From Lelliottia nimipressuralis (lineage in GTDB: Bacteria; Pseudomonadota; Gammaproteobacteria; Enterobacterales; Enterobacteriaceae): 64,000 nt of DNA. Below are positions 36,191-48,758 of this stretch, in pieces. The translations under genes and the position numbers were made by a program. The notes beneath the pieces are model-generated. The model was not told the DNA's origin and searched no databases. It worked only from the letters and a program-made list of their open reading frames with translations. The stretch is taken from positions 1 to 64,000 of the forward strand of contig NZ_SDDX01000014.1 of the NCBI RefSeq assembly GCF_004115925.1. The letters run 5' to 3'. Every line of letters starts with the position of its first letter. The first letter of the stretch is position 1.

Positions 36191-37162
36191 TCACGCGAAG
36201 TGATCGTACCCTTTCCAGTCGAGTGTCACAGGGGTGCCGTTTTGCACAAACTGCATCCCCTCGCTCTCAGGCAAAATCTGCCCGATACAGGTAAACGGCG
36301 CGCCGAGATTGCCCAGCGCAACATCCAGCGTACCGCGGTTCAGCTCCGGGACGGTAAAGCAGAGTTCGTAATCTTCACCGCCGGACAGCGCCCAGCGCAG
36401 CGCCTGCTCAGGCTCGACGTGTTTACGCATCTGCTCTGACAGCGGGAAGGTATCGAGATCGACTCGCGCCCCGACGCCACTTGCCTTAAGAATGTGCCCG
36501 AGATCGGAAATCAAACCGTCAGACAGATCGATCGCCGAGCTGGCGCGCTCGCGCAGCGCCTGGCCGTGCAGAATGCGTGGCGTTGGGCGCAGGTGGCGTT
36601 TCACCAGATACGCGGCGTCATCGGCGTCGTTCACGGTTAAACGATCCTGCAAAATCGCCAGCCCCGCCGCGCTGTCGCCTGGCGTACCGGTGACATAAAT
36701 CCAGTCGCCCGGCTTCGCGCCCGAGCGTTTCAGCGCGCGTCCGACTGGCACATAGCCGTGGATCGCCAGCGTCATCGACAGCGGACCGGCCGTGGTATCA
36801 CCGCCAATCAGCTGCATATCGTAATAATTCAGTTGTTCAAACAGCGCGTCGCTGAAGGCTTCAAGCCAGGCTTCATCGACGCTCGGCAAGGTAAGAGCCA
36901 GCGTCAGCCACGCCGGATCGGCGCCCATCGCCGCCAGATCGCTTACGTTCACCGCCAGCGCTTTGTAGGCCAAATCGGCCGGATCGATATCCGCCAGGAA
37001 ATGGCGCCCACACACTAAGGTATCGGTGCTGATAGCCAGGGTCTGTTTTTCGGGAATATTGAGAAGTGCGCAGTCGTCGCCAATGCCCGTTTCAACATCA
37101 AGACGGGAGCTACGAACGCGGTCAAAATAACGGGCAATCAGGGAGAATTCGCCGCATGCCAT
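36191..37162 (-). CDS. thiL: Thiamine-monophosphate kinase
   Basis: A 323-residue kinase that phosphorylates thiamine monophosphate to the active diphosphate. The N-terminal ATP/Mg site has GIGDDCALL and [26 protein letters not shown] is the central motif of the PurM-like fold. The C-terminal region [12 protein letters not shown] is intact. The protein ends GYDHFA, two residues before the E. coli end. In E. coli the pgpA start overlaps this point; here pgpA does not follow. A strong hairpin separates thiL from nusB upstream. Confidence 0.96.
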   Translation of the reverse strand: MACGEFSLIARYFDRVRSSRLDVETGIGDDCALLNIPEKQTLAISTDTLVCGRHFLADIDPADLAYKALAVNVSDLAAMGADPAWLTLALTLPSVDEAWLEAFSDALFEQLNYYDMQLIGGDTTAGPLSMTLAIHGYVPVGRALKRSGAKPGDWIYVTGTPGDSAAGLAILQDRLTVNDADDAAYLVKRHLRPTPRILHGQALRERASSAIDLSDGLISDLGHILKASGVGARVDLDTFPLSEQMRKHVEPEQALRWALSGGEDYELCFTVPELNRGTLDVALGNLGAPFTCIGQILPESEGMQFVQNGTPVTLDWKGYDHFA

Positions 37163-37193
37163 ACGTTATGCCTCAGCAAATAAAAATAAAAAA

Positions 37194-37233
37194 ACCGGAG
37201 CCGCACAGCCAGGCGGCAGTGCGAAACTCCGGT
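37194..37233 (-). terminator. Terminator-like hairpin between nusB and thiL
   Basis: ACCGGAG (37194-37200) pairs with CTCCGGT (37227-37233), with further pairing inside (GCAC with GTGC). On the minus strand a T-run follows (TTTTTTTATTTTTATT). It should stop or reduce read-through from nusB into thiL, 7 bp after the nusB stop. Confidence 0.75.
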
Positions 37234-37240
37234 TTGCGGA

Positions 37241-37660
37241 TCACTTTTTGTGGGGACGGATCGCAGGTGCGGCTTTATCCAGCACGCCATTCACAAATTT
37301 GTGGCTGTCTTCAGCACCGAAGGTTTTTGCCAGTTCGATAGCTTCATTGATGGCCACTTTGTATGGCACATCCTGACGTTTAGACAGCTCAAACAGCGCA
37401 ATGCGCAGCACTGCTTTCTCAACCTGGCCCAGCTCTTCAAGCAGACGGGACAGGTACGGCTTCATCAGACCGTCGAGATACGCGCTATTAGTCGCCACTC
37501 CCGACAGCAGTTCACGGAAGTACAGGACGTCAACGTCTTTGACGTCTTGTTCCGCCAGGAACTGGTATTCAACATCAGCGATGTCGTTCTGGGACAACTG
37601 CCAGGAGTAGAGCGCCTGGACGGCACACTCACGGGCGCGGCGACGAGCAGCAGGTTTCAC
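37241..37660 (-). CDS. nusB: Transcription antitermination factor NusB
   Basis: A 139-residue all-helical RNA-binding protein. With NusE (ribosomal protein S10) it binds boxA of rRNA leaders and of phage nut sites, where it supports processive transcription. The Arg-rich N-terminus [19 protein letters not shown] and the C-terminal stretch [30 protein letters not shown] are the conserved landmarks. The length equals E. coli NusB. It is 21 bp downstream of ribH in the nrdR-ribD-ribH-nusB unit. Confidence 0.98.
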   Translation of the reverse strand: MKPAARRRARECAVQALYSWQLSQNDIADVEYQFLAEQDVKDVDVLYFRELLSGVATNSAYLDGLMKPYLSRLLEELGQVEKAVLRIALFELSKRQDVPYKVAINEAIELAKTFGAEDSHKFVNGVLDKAAPAIRPHKK

Positions 37661-37681
37661 GGAATTCCCCTTACAAAAAAA

Positions 37682-38152
37682 TCAGGCCTTAATGGCTTTC
37701 AATACGTTGATCATTTCAAGCGCGGTCAGTGCAGCTTCTGCACCTTTGTTACCGGCTTTGGTGCCAGCGCGTTCGATGGCTTGTTCAATACTTTCAGTAG
37801 TCAGTACGCCGAATGCGACAGGAATTTCAGCATCCTGTGCCACGTGCGCCAGACCATTGCTTGCACCACCCGCAACGTATTCGAAGTGAGCAGTACCGCC
37901 ACGAATCACCGTACCCAGCGCAATCACCGCGTCGTATTTACCGGTTTTCGCCAAAGCGCCCGCTGCCAACGGCAGTTCGTAGGCACCTGGAACCCAAACA
38001 ACGGTAATATTGTCATCTTTAACCTGGCCAATACGTTTCAGGGCGTCAATCGCACCGTCCAGCAGGCTTTCGTTGATGAAGTTGTTGAAACGCGCAATAG
38101 TGATGGCGACGCGAGCGTCCGGGGTAGCAACAGCAGCTTCAATAATATTCAT
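37682..38152 (-). CDS. ribH: 6,7-dimethyl-8-ribityllumazine synthase
   Basis: A 156-residue lumazine synthase, the penultimate riboflavin enzyme, which forms 60-subunit icosahedral capsids. It is called ribE in E. coli K-12. Substrate-site segments [24 protein letters not shown] and [14 protein letters not shown], with the catalytic His, are conserved. It lies between ribD and nusB on the same strand, the standard enteric order. Confidence 0.98.
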   Translation of the reverse strand: MNIIEAAVATPDARVAITIARFNNFINESLLDGAIDALKRIGQVKDDNITVVWVPGAYELPLAAGALAKTGKYDAVIALGTVIRGGTAHFEYVAGGASNGLAHVAQDAEIPVAFGVLTTESIEQAIERAGTKAGNKGAEAALTALEMINVLKAIKA

Positions 38153-38239
38153 ACTCTTCCTTTACGGGTTCATTTGGCCCCGCAGGGGGGCGGATTTTAT
38201 CATAATACTTCGCGCACTGCTTCTCTATTTCAGAAAGCC

Positions 38240-39343
38240 TCACGCAGGGATTAAATGCAGGCACACGTCGGGGCCAACCTGCCGAATTTCGCTGAATTTG
38301 AGTTGTGGCGCATCGGCCAGTTTTTCAAGGCCGGGCAGCACAAACAGGCCACGCGCATCGGTACCTAACAGTTTAGGCGCAACGTAGACAATCAGTTCAT
38401 CCACCAGCCCTGCCTGCAATAACGCACCGGCAAGCGTAGGTCCGGCTTCAACCCAGATGCTGTTCACCTGCTGTTTACCCAGCAGCATCATCAGCACCAC
38501 TAAATCGATATGACCGTGATGCTCCGGCACCATAATGCTGCGCACCGCGTCCGGCCATTCACGACTGTCTTCTTGCGTACGTGCAATCCAGGTTTCACCC
38601 GGCTGCTGCACGATACGGTGTTCGGGCGTCAGGCGATTCTGACGATCCAGCACAATACGCAGCGGCTGGCGCAGATTTTCCTCGGGATAGAGCGCCCGGG
38701 TATCGGCATCAAGCTCTTCCCAGCGCACGGTCATCGCCGGATCGTCTGCCAGCACCGTCTCACTGCTGGTGAGAATAGCATGGCTTTGCGCGCGCAGACG
38801 TTGCACATCGCGCCTTGCCTGCGGGGAGGTGATCCACTGGCTTTCACCGCTGGCCATCGCCGTGCGACCGTCAAGAGAGGCGCCCAGCTTCAGCTGAATG
38901 TAGGGGAAGCCCGTCCGCATCCGCTTGAGAAACCCCTTATTCAGCGCCTCAGCATCGTTCATCATCAGCCCGTGGCTGACGTCGATGCCCTCCTGCTGCA
39001 GGCGATAAAGTCCCCGCCCCGCCACCTGCGGGTTCGGGTCCTGCATGGAGGTCACCACGCGCGCCACGCCTGCGGCAATTAACGCTTCGCAGCACGGCGG
39101 TGTGCGGCCATGATGGCTGCAGGGTTCAAGGGTCACATAGGCCGTTGCGCCACGGGCTTTTTCGCCCGCCATGCGTAAGGCGTGCACTTCAGCATGCGGC
39201 TCACCGGCGCGATAATGAAAACCCTCGCCCACAACAACGCCGTCTTTGACAATCACGCAGCCCACGTTCGGATTGGGATGGGTGGTGAAGCGTCCGCGCT
39301 GCGCGAGTTTCATCGCTCGCGCCATGTAAATCTCATCCTGCAT
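38240..39343 (-). CDS. ribD: Bifunctional riboflavin deaminase/reductase RibD
   Basis: A 367-residue protein with two enzymes of riboflavin synthesis. The N-terminal deaminase (about 1-145) has the zinc motif HAEVHAL with PCSHHGRTPPC, and the C-terminal NADPH reductase (about 146-367) has KLGASLDGRTAMASGESQWI and WVEAGPTLAGALL. The start MQDEIYMARAM gives the E. coli length; an upstream in-frame extension overlapping nrdR lacks conservation. Only 4 bp separate it from the nrdR stop, so the two are co-transcribed. Confidence 0.98.
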   Translation of the reverse strand: MQDEIYMARAMKLAQRGRFTTHPNPNVGCVIVKDGVVVGEGFHYRAGEPHAEVHALRMAGEKARGATAYVTLEPCSHHGRTPPCCEALIAAGVARVVTSMQDPNPQVAGRGLYRLQQEGIDVSHGLMMNDAEALNKGFLKRMRTGFPYIQLKLGASLDGRTAMASGESQWITSPQARRDVQRLRAQSHAILTSSETVLADDPAMTVRWEELDADTRALYPEENLRQPLRIVLDRQNRLTPEHRIVQQPGETWIARTQEDSREWPDAVRSIMVPEHHGHIDLVVLMMLLGKQQVNSIWVEAGPTLAGALLQAGLVDELIVYVAPKLLGTDARGLFVLPGLEKLADAPQLKFSEIRQVGPDVCLHLIPA

Positions 39344-39347
39344 GGGC

Positions 39348-39809
<462 letters not shown>

Positions 39810-39949
39810 CTATCTGGTTAACTGAACTCTATTTTACCCTGAACTGGGCCGACAACAAAGGAAGAGCGCTTTTGAGACAAAGGATCTATACCTGACGGCG
39901 AGTTACTGGCTACCATTAGGACATCCGTTATTTCAAGGAATTAAACGCA

Positions 39950-40489
39950 ATGACAAGACGTTACCTAAGAATCCTCGTGGTGGGAAGCCTCTTCACCCTT
40001 AGCGCCTGCGCACAGCAAAGCGAAGTTCGCCAGATGAAACAGAGCGTTAATACGCTCAACACGGCGATGACTAAGCTGAACCAGGAAACGGTTAAAATCA
40101 CGCAGCAAAATGCCCTGAATGCGAAATCCAGTAGCGGCGTTTATCTTTTGCCTGGCGCCAACACGCCTGCACTGTTGAAAAGTCAAATTGATACGCTGCG
40201 CATGTCGTTGGTCAATGTGGCACCTAACGCCGACGGCACACGCGCCACCCTGCGCATCCAGGGCCAGTCCAACGATCCGCTGCCAGCCTTTAGCGGCAAG
40301 GTCGAATGGGGCCAGCTGCAGGGAACGACCGAAAGCTATCAGGAGGTTAACGTGCAAAACCAGCTGATTACCGCACCTGCCAGCGTGCTCGCACCGAGCG
40401 ATGTCGATATCCCACTGCAGTTAAACGGCACCACGCCAGAGCAGTTAGGTTTCATCCGTATCCACGATATTCAGCCTGCCGCCCAGTAA
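39950..40489 (+). CDS. yajI: DUF3251 lipoprotein YajI
   Basis: A 179-residue predicted lipoprotein with signal MTRRYLRILVVGSLFTLSAC and lipobox LSAC (Cys20). A coiled-coil stretch follows (EVRQMKQSVNTLNTAMTKLNQETVKI, about 24-50), then a beta-rich domain of unknown function. The +2 residue after the Cys is Ala, which favours the outer membrane. Position between nrdR and tsx matches E. coli yajI. No biochemical role is known. Confidence 0.88.
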   Translation: MTRRYLRILVVGSLFTLSACAQQSEVRQMKQSVNTLNTAMTKLNQETVKITQQNALNAKSSSGVYLLPGANTPALLKSQIDTLRMSLVNVAPNADGTRATLRIQGQSNDPLPAFSGKVEWGQLQGTTESYQEVNVQNQLITAPASVLAPSDVDIPLQLNGTTPEQLGFIRIHDIQPAAQ

Positions 40490-40599
40490 CACTCTTTAGC
40501 GGAACGTTTACCGCGTTCCGCTCTCTCTTACATTCCGAAACATTGGCAAGATAAATGATTGCCGTTACAATCCCCGCCGTTTAAAGTACGCAAACGTGA

Positions 40600-40615
40600 A
40601 CGCAATCGATTACGC
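40600..40615. promoter_or_regulatory. PurR-like box upstream of tsx
   Basis: ACGCAATCGATTACGC agrees at 15 of 16 positions with the PurR consensus AnGCAAnCGnTTnCnT. Its centre is near -68 relative to the inferred tsx start site. Purine-dependent control of a nucleoside channel is plausible; CytR, a relative, also acts at tsx. Confidence 0.5.
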
Positions 40616-40627
40616 GCATGAGAGATA

Positions 40628-40643
40628 TGTGAAACAACACATA
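40628..40643 (+). promoter_or_regulatory. CRP site of the tsx promoter
   Basis: TGTGAAACAACACATA resembles the CRP consensus TGTGA-N6-TCACA. Its centre is about 40.5 bp upstream of the start site inferred from the TATAAT at 40664-40669, the class II position described for E. coli tsx P2. Confidence 0.65.
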
Positions 40644-40663
40644 TTTTTGTGAGCAGGGATTCC

Positions 40664-40669
40664 TATAAT
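40664..40669 (+). promoter_or_regulatory. -10 element of the tsx promoter
   Basis: A perfect TATAAT without a good -35 hexamer, which fits a CRP-dependent promoter. It leaves an untranslated leader of about 80 nt before the tsx ATG. Confidence 0.7.
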
Positions 40670-40755
40670 AGGCTTCGCAGAAACACGAAATATTTAGAAA
40701 CGCAATTCGCGCATCTTTCACATCCCGAAAGGGATTTTCAATCAGTGGCATGATT

Positions 40756-41640
40756 ATGAAAAAAACAGTATTAGCAGCCGGTGCAGTTCTGGCACTGTCT
40801 TCCTCTTTCGCTGTCAACGCAGCTGAAAATTCAAAACCTGAATATGTTTCCGACTGGTGGCACCAGAGCGTCAACGTGGTTGGTAGCTACCACACCCGCT
40901 TCGGACCTCAGATCCGTAACGATACCTATCTGGAGTACGAAGCTTTCGCCAAGAAAGACTGGTTTGATTTCTACGGTTACGCCGATGCACCGGTCTTCTT
41001 CGGTGGTAACACCGATGCGAAAGGTATCTGGAACCACGGTTCTCCGCTGTTCATGGAAATCGAACCGCGCTTCTCTATCGACAAGCTGACGGGCGCAGAC
41101 CTGAGCTTCGGTCCGTTCAAAGAGTGGTATGTCGCGAACAACTACATCTACGATATGGGCCGCAACGCATCGGGCCGTCAGAGCACCTGGTACATGGGTC
41201 TGGGTACTGACATCGACACCGGTCTGCCGATGAGCCTGTCCATGAACGTGTATGCCAAATACCAGTGGCAGAACTACGGTGCCGCGAACGAAAACGAGTG
41301 GGATGGCTACCGTTTCAAAGTGAAATACTTTGTGCCAATTACCCAGCTGTGGGGCGGTAACCTGAGCTATATCGGTTTCACCAACTTTGACTGGGGTTCA
41401 GACCTGGGCGACAACGACTTCCGTGACCTGAACGGTAAGAAAGCGCGTACCAACGACTCCATCGCCTCCAGCCACATCCTGGCGCTGAACTACGATCACT
41501 GGCACTACTCCGTGGTTGCTCGTTACTGGCACAACGGTGGCCAGTGGAACGACGATGCGAGCCTGAACTTCGGTAACGGTGATTTCAGCGTACGTTCTAC
41601 CGGTTGGGGTGGTTACCTGGTTGTAGGTTACAACTTCTAA
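40756..41640 (+). CDS. tsx: Nucleoside-specific outer-membrane channel Tsx
   Basis: A 294-residue outer-membrane 12-strand beta-barrel that admits nucleosides and serves as receptor for phage T6 and colicin K. The signal peptide [22 protein letters not shown] is cleaved before AENSKPEY. The body is nearly collinear with E. coli Tsx and ends with the outer-membrane Phe (GYNF). The ATG at 40756 is preferred over an in-frame ATG two codons earlier because it gives the mature-type N-terminus. The surface-loop region [14 protein letters not shown] differs from E. coli, as expected for phage-exposed loops. Confidence 0.97.
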   Translation: MKKTVLAAGAVLALSSSFAVNAAENSKPEYVSDWWHQSVNVVGSYHTRFGPQIRNDTYLEYEAFAKKDWFDFYGYADAPVFFGGNTDAKGIWNHGSPLFMEIEPRFSIDKLTGADLSFGPFKEWYVANNYIYDMGRNASGRQSTWYMGLGTDIDTGLPMSLSMNVYAKYQWQNYGAANENEWDGYRFKVKYFVPITQLWGGNLSYIGFTNFDWGSDLGDNDFRDLNGKKARTNDSIASSHILALNYDHWHYSVVARYWHNGGQWNDDASLNFGNGDFSVRSTGWGGYLVVGYNF

Positions 41641-41651
41641 TCCTGCCGCAG

Positions 41652-41677
41652 GCCGGAGTAGCGAACCGCCATCCGGC
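41652..41677. repeat. REP-like palindrome after tsx
   Basis: GCCGGA and TCCGGC arms flank GTAGCGAACCGCCA. It sits 12 bp after the tsx stop and just ahead of the terminator, a typical REP location. Confidence 0.55.
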
Positions 41678-41680
41678 ATC

Positions 41681-41707
41681 AAAAAGCCAGCGCAATGCTG
41701 GCTTTTT
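41681..41707. terminator. Bidirectional terminator of tsx and the M24 gene
   Basis: AAAAAGCCAGC and GCTGGCTTTTT form an 11-bp stem with a 5-nt loop. T-runs follow on both strands, which suits the convergent genes on either side. Confidence 0.9.
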
Positions 41708-41709
41708 TG

Positions 41710-43089
41710 TTATTTACAGACCAGCGCCCGGCCCTGATCCAGCAGCCACGGACGTAAATAGCCGACGGTGTTGGACATCGGCAGCACCTCATCCGGCAGC
41801 CTGATTCCGATGTGCTCGGCAATGTATGCCCGACGCGCCACAATGCGCTGCCAGAGCGCGGGGTAGTCACTTGCCAGCGTATGACGCAGCGTATCATCCG
41901 CCAGCGCGACGGTATCTTCAATGCTGGCCCCGGCGTATCCCGCTCTCGACGGAATAATGTCGATTTGCAGGAGCATCCCACTTTTCAAGGTCGCGGCCGA
42001 ACCGGGGCCAATGGGCGAACAGAGCCACTCTTCATCCGCCACCAGATGCCCCGGATTCAGGTGCCAGTGATACTCGGCTTTTGGTAATACCCGCTCGATT
42101 ACGTCATACATCTCGCCGCCTTTCATCCCGATGTGCAGATGTTCAAGCCAGGCGACGACCGCACAGAAATAGGGTTTCGCCACCACCTCGAGATAGTCTG
42201 CGACGTCGGGCGCAAGCTCCGACGCATTCGCCACTACATACGCCGCTCTGCTGGTCAGCCCGCCTTTGTAGCTGGTGGTGAGGGAGAATTTATCACCGCG
42301 CTGAATAACTTTGTCACCGGGATAAAGGTTAGCCCAGGCAAAGCGATCGCCCGTCGCAGCGATGGTGACGACATTATTCGGCTGGCCTTCTGCCGCCAGC
42401 AGCGCCGCGATCTGTTTTTCGGTTTTACCGGGTTCGATGGCATTTAGCGCCGTGAGGATCGCCGTTGAGGCCAGATTCGCACCATATTCGTAGTGCGCCA
42501 GTTCGTTGGCGTTATTGACCGTACGCGCGCCGCCGTCAGGATCGATAAAAATGCCCGTGGCATTGCGCAGCTGCGCCGTCCCCTCTCCCGCCAGGCGAAT
42601 GGCATCGACAATAAAAGCGGGTAAATCAAACATCTGATGCGCATCGTCGCCCGAGCCGGTAAAGAGCTTCCAGCCCGCCAGCCCAAGCGTTTTACCTGCC
42701 GTTACGCCCGCTTCCTTCAGCAGTTCCGGCAGCGGTTTTTTGTTATCCATCGGCTGATTTGGCAGCGAAAACCACGGGGCATGGATCACCCGGTTTGTGA
42801 GCCGTGCATGGGCGGCCAGCTTCAGGTTTTCATTGCCCAGCACCAGCACCGCCTCCCCCGAAGCCTGCAGCACCAGCAGCGCCTCTTCAAAGCGGGGAAT
42901 AAACCCGGTCAGATATTCGAAGTTACCGCCGTGCTCTTTATCCGCGTAGACAATCAGCGCGTCCAGCCCGTGCTGTTGCATCTTGCTCAGTACACTGGCT
43001 TTTCGCTGACGCAGGGTTTCGTCGCTCAACGTTACGGAAGGCACACCATGCCAGACGGCAGGCTGGGGAATGGAAGAAAGGGTGACCAT
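41710..43089 (-). CDS. M24 (aminopeptidase P/creatinase-fold) family protein with altered metal site
   Basis: A 459-residue protein with the two-domain layout of Xaa-Pro peptidases and creatinases: an N-terminal creatinase-like domain (about 25-175; RKASVLSKMQQHGLDALIVYADKEHGGNFEYLTGF) and a C-terminal pita-bread domain. The usual metal ligands are poorly kept: where M24 peptidases have DxG and GDxTR, this protein has SLTTSYKGGLTSRAA; one Glu survives in ASIEDTVAL. It may therefore be non-metal-dependent like creatinase, or inactive. GGAG lies 8 nt from the second ATG (43089), so I used that over the ATG at 43095. It occupies the position of yajD in E. coli. Confidence 0.8.
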   Translation of the reverse strand: MVTLSSIPQPAVWHGVPSVTLSDETLRQRKASVLSKMQQHGLDALIVYADKEHGGNFEYLTGFIPRFEEALLVLQASGEAVLVLGNENLKLAAHARLTNRVIHAPWFSLPNQPMDNKKPLPELLKEAGVTAGKTLGLAGWKLFTGSGDDAHQMFDLPAFIVDAIRLAGEGTAQLRNATGIFIDPDGGARTVNNANELAHYEYGANLASTAILTALNAIEPGKTEKQIAALLAAEGQPNNVVTIAATGDRFAWANLYPGDKVIQRGDKFSLTTSYKGGLTSRAAYVVANASELAPDVADYLEVVAKPYFCAVVAWLEHLHIGMKGGEMYDVIERVLPKAEYHWHLNPGHLVADEEWLCSPIGPGSAATLKSGMLLQIDIIPSRAGYAGASIEDTVALADDTLRHTLASDYPALWQRIVARRAYIAEHIGIRLPDEVLPMSNTVGYLRPWLLDQGRALVCK

Positions 43090-43158
43090 CGGCATTACTC
43101 CATGTCATTGCGATTCACAATGCGAGAGTAACCAAATTTGAGATAGCTGTAATAAAAA

Positions 43159-43182
43159 AATCCCGGCCTTGCGACCGGGATT
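43159..43182 (-). terminator. Intrinsic terminator of the secDF operon
   Basis: On the minus strand AATCCCGG pairs with CCGGGATT around GTCGCAAG and runs into TTTTTATT, 23 bp beyond the secF stop. Confidence 0.85.
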
Positions 43183-43205
43183 CCGTTATCAGATTGCTGT
43201 TGCCG

Positions 43206-44177
43206 TTACGGCAGGATAGACGGCTGATCCGCCCCTTCCTTTTCAACTTTCTGCTGCAGCAGATGCTCACGCTTCATGCCCAGTTTCAACGCCAGCGCGG
43301 ACGCGACGTAGATAGAAGACGCCGTACCGATAGACACACCGATCAGCATGGTCAGCGAGAAGCCTTCCAGAATCGGGCCACCGAAGAGGAACAGCATCAG
43401 GATAACCATCAAGGTTGTCCCGGATGTGATCAACGTACGGTGCAGCGTTTGGGTCAGAGAAACGTTAAAGATTTCGTACGGTGTACCGCGACGGATCTTA
43501 CGGAAGTTCTCACGAATACGGTCAGATACCACGATGCTGTCGTTCAGTGAGTAACCGATAACCGACATCAACGAGGCCACGATGGTCAGGTCAACCTCAA
43601 TATGGAACAGAGACAACACACCCATGGTGATAACCACGTCGTGCGCCAGTGCGATAACCACACCGGCCGCCAGACGCCATTCGAAACGGAAACCAACGTA
43701 CACCAGAATCGAGATCAGCGCGGCCAGCAGTGCCAGAGCACCATTCTGCGCCAGATCTGCCCCGACGCTTGGGCCGACGAATTCGATACGTTTAACCGTG
43801 GCATCCTGGCTGGTCGCTTCGTTAATCACGTTAACGACTTTGCTGCCCAGTTCCTGGCTGCCATTGGCATCGTGAACCGGAGGCATACGCACCATGATGT
43901 CGCGGCTGCTGCCGAAGTTCTGCAGCTGCGGCTCTTCGAAGCCCGCTTTCTGCAGCGCCAGACGCATCTGGTCCATGTCAGCCGGTTTTTCCAGGGTAAT
44001 TTCGATCACCGTACCACCGGTGAAATCGAGACCCCAGTTAAAACCACGGACACCGATAATGGCGATAGACACAATCAGGAGAAAACCTGAAATGCCGAAG
44101 GCCCAGTAGTCCCAGCGCATAAAGTCCCAGACTTTACGGCCATGGTTCAATTGTTCAACAGTATATTCCTGTGCCAC
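43206..44177 (-). CDS. secF: Protein translocase subunit SecF
   Basis: A 323-residue RND-type membrane protein that with SecD uses the proton gradient to pull proteins through SecYEG on the periplasmic side. Six helices are visible, with [15 protein letters not shown] at the start of the periplasmic domain and [25 protein letters not shown] in helix 4-5. The start is GTG ([10 protein letters not shown]) after GAGGAGT; a longer frame upstream runs into secD. It lies 10 bp downstream of secD. Confidence 0.98.
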   Translation of the reverse strand: MAQEYTVEQLNHGRKVWDFMRWDYWAFGISGFLLIVSIAIIGVRGFNWGLDFTGGTVIEITLEKPADMDQMRLALQKAGFEEPQLQNFGSSRDIMVRMPPVHDANGSQELGSKVVNVINEATSQDATVKRIEFVGPSVGADLAQNGALALLAALISILVYVGFRFEWRLAAGVVIALAHDVVITMGVLSLFHIEVDLTIVASLMSVIGYSLNDSIVVSDRIRENFRKIRRGTPYEIFNVSLTQTLHRTLITSGTTLMVILMLFLFGGPILEGFSLTMLIGVSIGTASSIYVASALALKLGMKREHLLQQKVEKEGADQPSILP

Positions 44178-44187
44178 AACGCACTCC

Positions 44188-46035
44188 TCAGATAGACAGC
44201 TTTTTGACGCGCTTGCCGCCATACAGCAGGTTCACGATGGCACGGGTGCCGACAATAGCGGTAAACATTGACGTTGCCACACCGATACCGGTGGTGATAG
44301 CAAAGCCTTTGATCGCGCCAGTACCCACTGCATACAGGATCAGAACCTTAATCAGTGTTGTCACGTTCGCATCGAAGATGGAGCTGAATGCGCCTTTATA
44401 GCCTTCATCGATCGCTTGTTGTACGGAGCGACCGTTGCTCAGTTCTTCTTTAATACGCTCGTTTATCAATACGTTGGCGTCAACCGCCACCGCAAGGGTT
44501 AGAACGATACCCGCAATACCCGGCATGGTCAGCGTCGCCCCTGGCAGCAGGGACATGATACCGATGATCAGCACCAGGTTTGCAATCAGCGCGGTGGTCG
44601 CAATCAGGCCAAACTTCTTATAGAAGAAGAGCATGAAGATGATTGAAACCGCCAGACCGGCCAGACAGGCTTCCAGACCCTGAGTGATGTTTTGCATACC
44701 CAGCGTTGGACCGATAGTACGCTCTTCAACAATCTGAATCGGCGCAATCAACGCACCGGCACGCAGCAGCAAAGAGAGCTGACGCGCTTCGTTCGGGTTA
44801 TTGATGCCCGTAATACGGAAGCTGTTGCCCAGGCGAGACTGGATGTTGGCGATGTTAATCACCTCTTCCTCTTTCACCAGAACCGCACGACCGTTGGCAT
44901 CTTTCTTACCGCTGTCTTTGTACTCCACGAACAGAGTCGCCATCGGTTTACCGATGTTATCCTTCGTGAAGTTGGACATGATGTTACCACCCGCGCTATC
45001 AAGCGAGATGTTAACCTGCGGCTGGTTGTATTCATCCTGGTTCGAAGTGGAATCGGTGATGTGGTCACCGGTCAGAATCACGCGTTTGTACAGCACAACA
45101 GGCTGACCTTCACGTGTCTGTTTCACTTCTGAGTCACCCGGAACACGACCCGATGCCGCAGCGGACTGATCCACGTTGGTGTTCACCAGACGGAATTCCA
45201 GTGTGGCTGTCGCACCCAAAATCTCTTTGGCGCGCGCGGTATCCTGGATACCTGGCAGCTCAACCACGATACGGTCAGCACCCTGACGCTGTACCAGTGG
45301 CTCAGCAACACCCAGCTGGTTCACACGGTTACGCAGGATATTGATGTTTTGCTGAACCGCGTATTCGCGCGCTTCGCTCAGACGCGTATCGGTCATGACG
45401 GCACGCAGCTGATTGCTACCCTGGCGTGAAATCACCAGATCGCGATGACGTGCAGCCAGATAATCGACCGCCTGATCGCGAGCCGTTGCGTCACGGAAGG
45501 TGATGCTCAGACCGTAGTTATCTTCCTTACGCACGGTGGTGTAAGGAATGCTTTTTTCACGCAGATCGCTGCGCAGGCTATCAATGTTCTGTTCCTGCAG
45601 CTTGCCGAGCGCGGTATCCATATCCACTTCCATCAGGAAGTGAACGCCGCCACGCAGATCAAGACCGAGTTTCATCGGCTCTGCATTGATGGAGGCTAAC
45701 CAACGCGGGGTTGCAGGAGCAAGGTTTAACGCCACGACATATTTGTCACCCAGCACGCCCATCAGCGCTTCACGTGCGCGGAGCTGCGTGTCGGTGGTGT
45801 CGAAGCGAGCAAGAATTGCGCCCTCTTCCAGTGCCACAGACTTAGCGGTAATTTTTTCTTCTTGTAACGTTTTCTGGACCTGGATCAGCGTTTGCTCACT
45901 GGCGGCGACACCGCGCGCGCCAGTGATTTGAACGGCCGGATCCTCACCATACAGGTTGGGAAGTGCGTACAGCAGGCCGACGATAATCACGACGACCAGC
46001 ATGATGTACTTCCACAAAGGATAACGGTTTAACAC
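44188..46035 (-). CDS. secD: Protein translocase subunit SecD
   Basis: A 615-residue inner-membrane RND-family protein with a large periplasmic domain (P1 head and base, about 30-445) and six helices. [17 protein letters not shown] near residue 120 and [27 protein letters not shown] near residues 505-530 are the RND proton-relay and SecD signatures. The length matches E. coli. It is the middle gene of yajC-secD-secF, 26 bp after yajC. Confidence 0.98.
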   Translation of the reverse strand: MLNRYPLWKYIMLVVVIIVGLLYALPNLYGEDPAVQITGARGVAASEQTLIQVQKTLQEEKITAKSVALEEGAILARFDTTDTQLRAREALMGVLGDKYVVALNLAPATPRWLASINAEPMKLGLDLRGGVHFLMEVDMDTALGKLQEQNIDSLRSDLREKSIPYTTVRKEDNYGLSITFRDATARDQAVDYLAARHRDLVISRQGSNQLRAVMTDTRLSEAREYAVQQNINILRNRVNQLGVAEPLVQRQGADRIVVELPGIQDTARAKEILGATATLEFRLVNTNVDQSAAASGRVPGDSEVKQTREGQPVVLYKRVILTGDHITDSTSNQDEYNQPQVNISLDSAGGNIMSNFTKDNIGKPMATLFVEYKDSGKKDANGRAVLVKEEEVINIANIQSRLGNSFRITGINNPNEARQLSLLLRAGALIAPIQIVEERTIGPTLGMQNITQGLEACLAGLAVSIIFMLFFYKKFGLIATTALIANLVLIIGIMSLLPGATLTMPGIAGIVLTLAVAVDANVLINERIKEELSNGRSVQQAIDEGYKGAFSSIFDANVTTLIKVLILYAVGTGAIKGFAITTGIGVATSMFTAIVGTRAIVNLLYGGKRVKKLSI

Positions 46036-46061
46036 GGCAGTTCCCTTTGGGAAAAGTTGGA

Positions 46062-46394
46062 TTACAGCGCCTTCATCGTGCCTTTCGGCAGTACGGCAGC
46101 AACGAAGTCACGTTTGATAACCACTTCAGTGGTGTCGTTCAATGCGATAGAGATGTAGCCAGTTTCAGCCACTTTCGTCACACGACCCACCAGACCGCCA
46201 TTGGTCAGCACTTCATCGCCTTTCGCGATGGAGTTCATCAGGTTTTTGTGTTCTTTGGTACGTTTCTGCTGTGGGCGCAGGATCATGAAGTAGAAGATCA
46301 GACCAAACACCACCAGCATCAGAATCAGAGACATCGGGCTGCCCTGCGACGGAGCGCCTGTTGCTGCTACCGCATCAGAAATAAAAAAACTCAT
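46062..46394 (-). CDS. yajC: Sec translocon accessory protein YajC
   Basis: A 110-residue inner-membrane protein with one helix ([21 protein letters not shown]) and a soluble cytoplasmic SH3-like domain carrying [14 protein letters not shown]. It associates with SecDF; the gene is not essential and its exact contribution is unclear. It follows tgt by 21 bp and precedes secD in the same transcription unit. Confidence 0.98.
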   Translation of the reverse strand: MSFFISDAVAATGAPSQGSPMSLILMLVVFGLIFYFMILRPQQKRTKEHKNLMNSIAKGDEVLTNGGLVGRVTKVAETGYISIALNDTTEVVIKRDFVAAVLPKGTMKAL

Positions 46395-46415
46395 TCAAAT
46401 TCCCTCATTATTAAA

Positions 46416-48667
<2,252 letters not shown>

Positions 48668-48758
48668 GACTTATACTCGTGACTTAAAAACAGGCGGCTT
48701 AGTCTAGTGCTCACACCTCTTTGCTGCAACAACTAGCCGTATCCGGATACCAAAACGC

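Noticed and set aside
37660-38240. FMN riboswitch in the riboflavin cluster
   Set aside because: The 87-bp ribD-ribH gap and the leader of nrdR are too short and lack the conserved RFN element; in enterics the FMN riboswitch is upstream of ribB.
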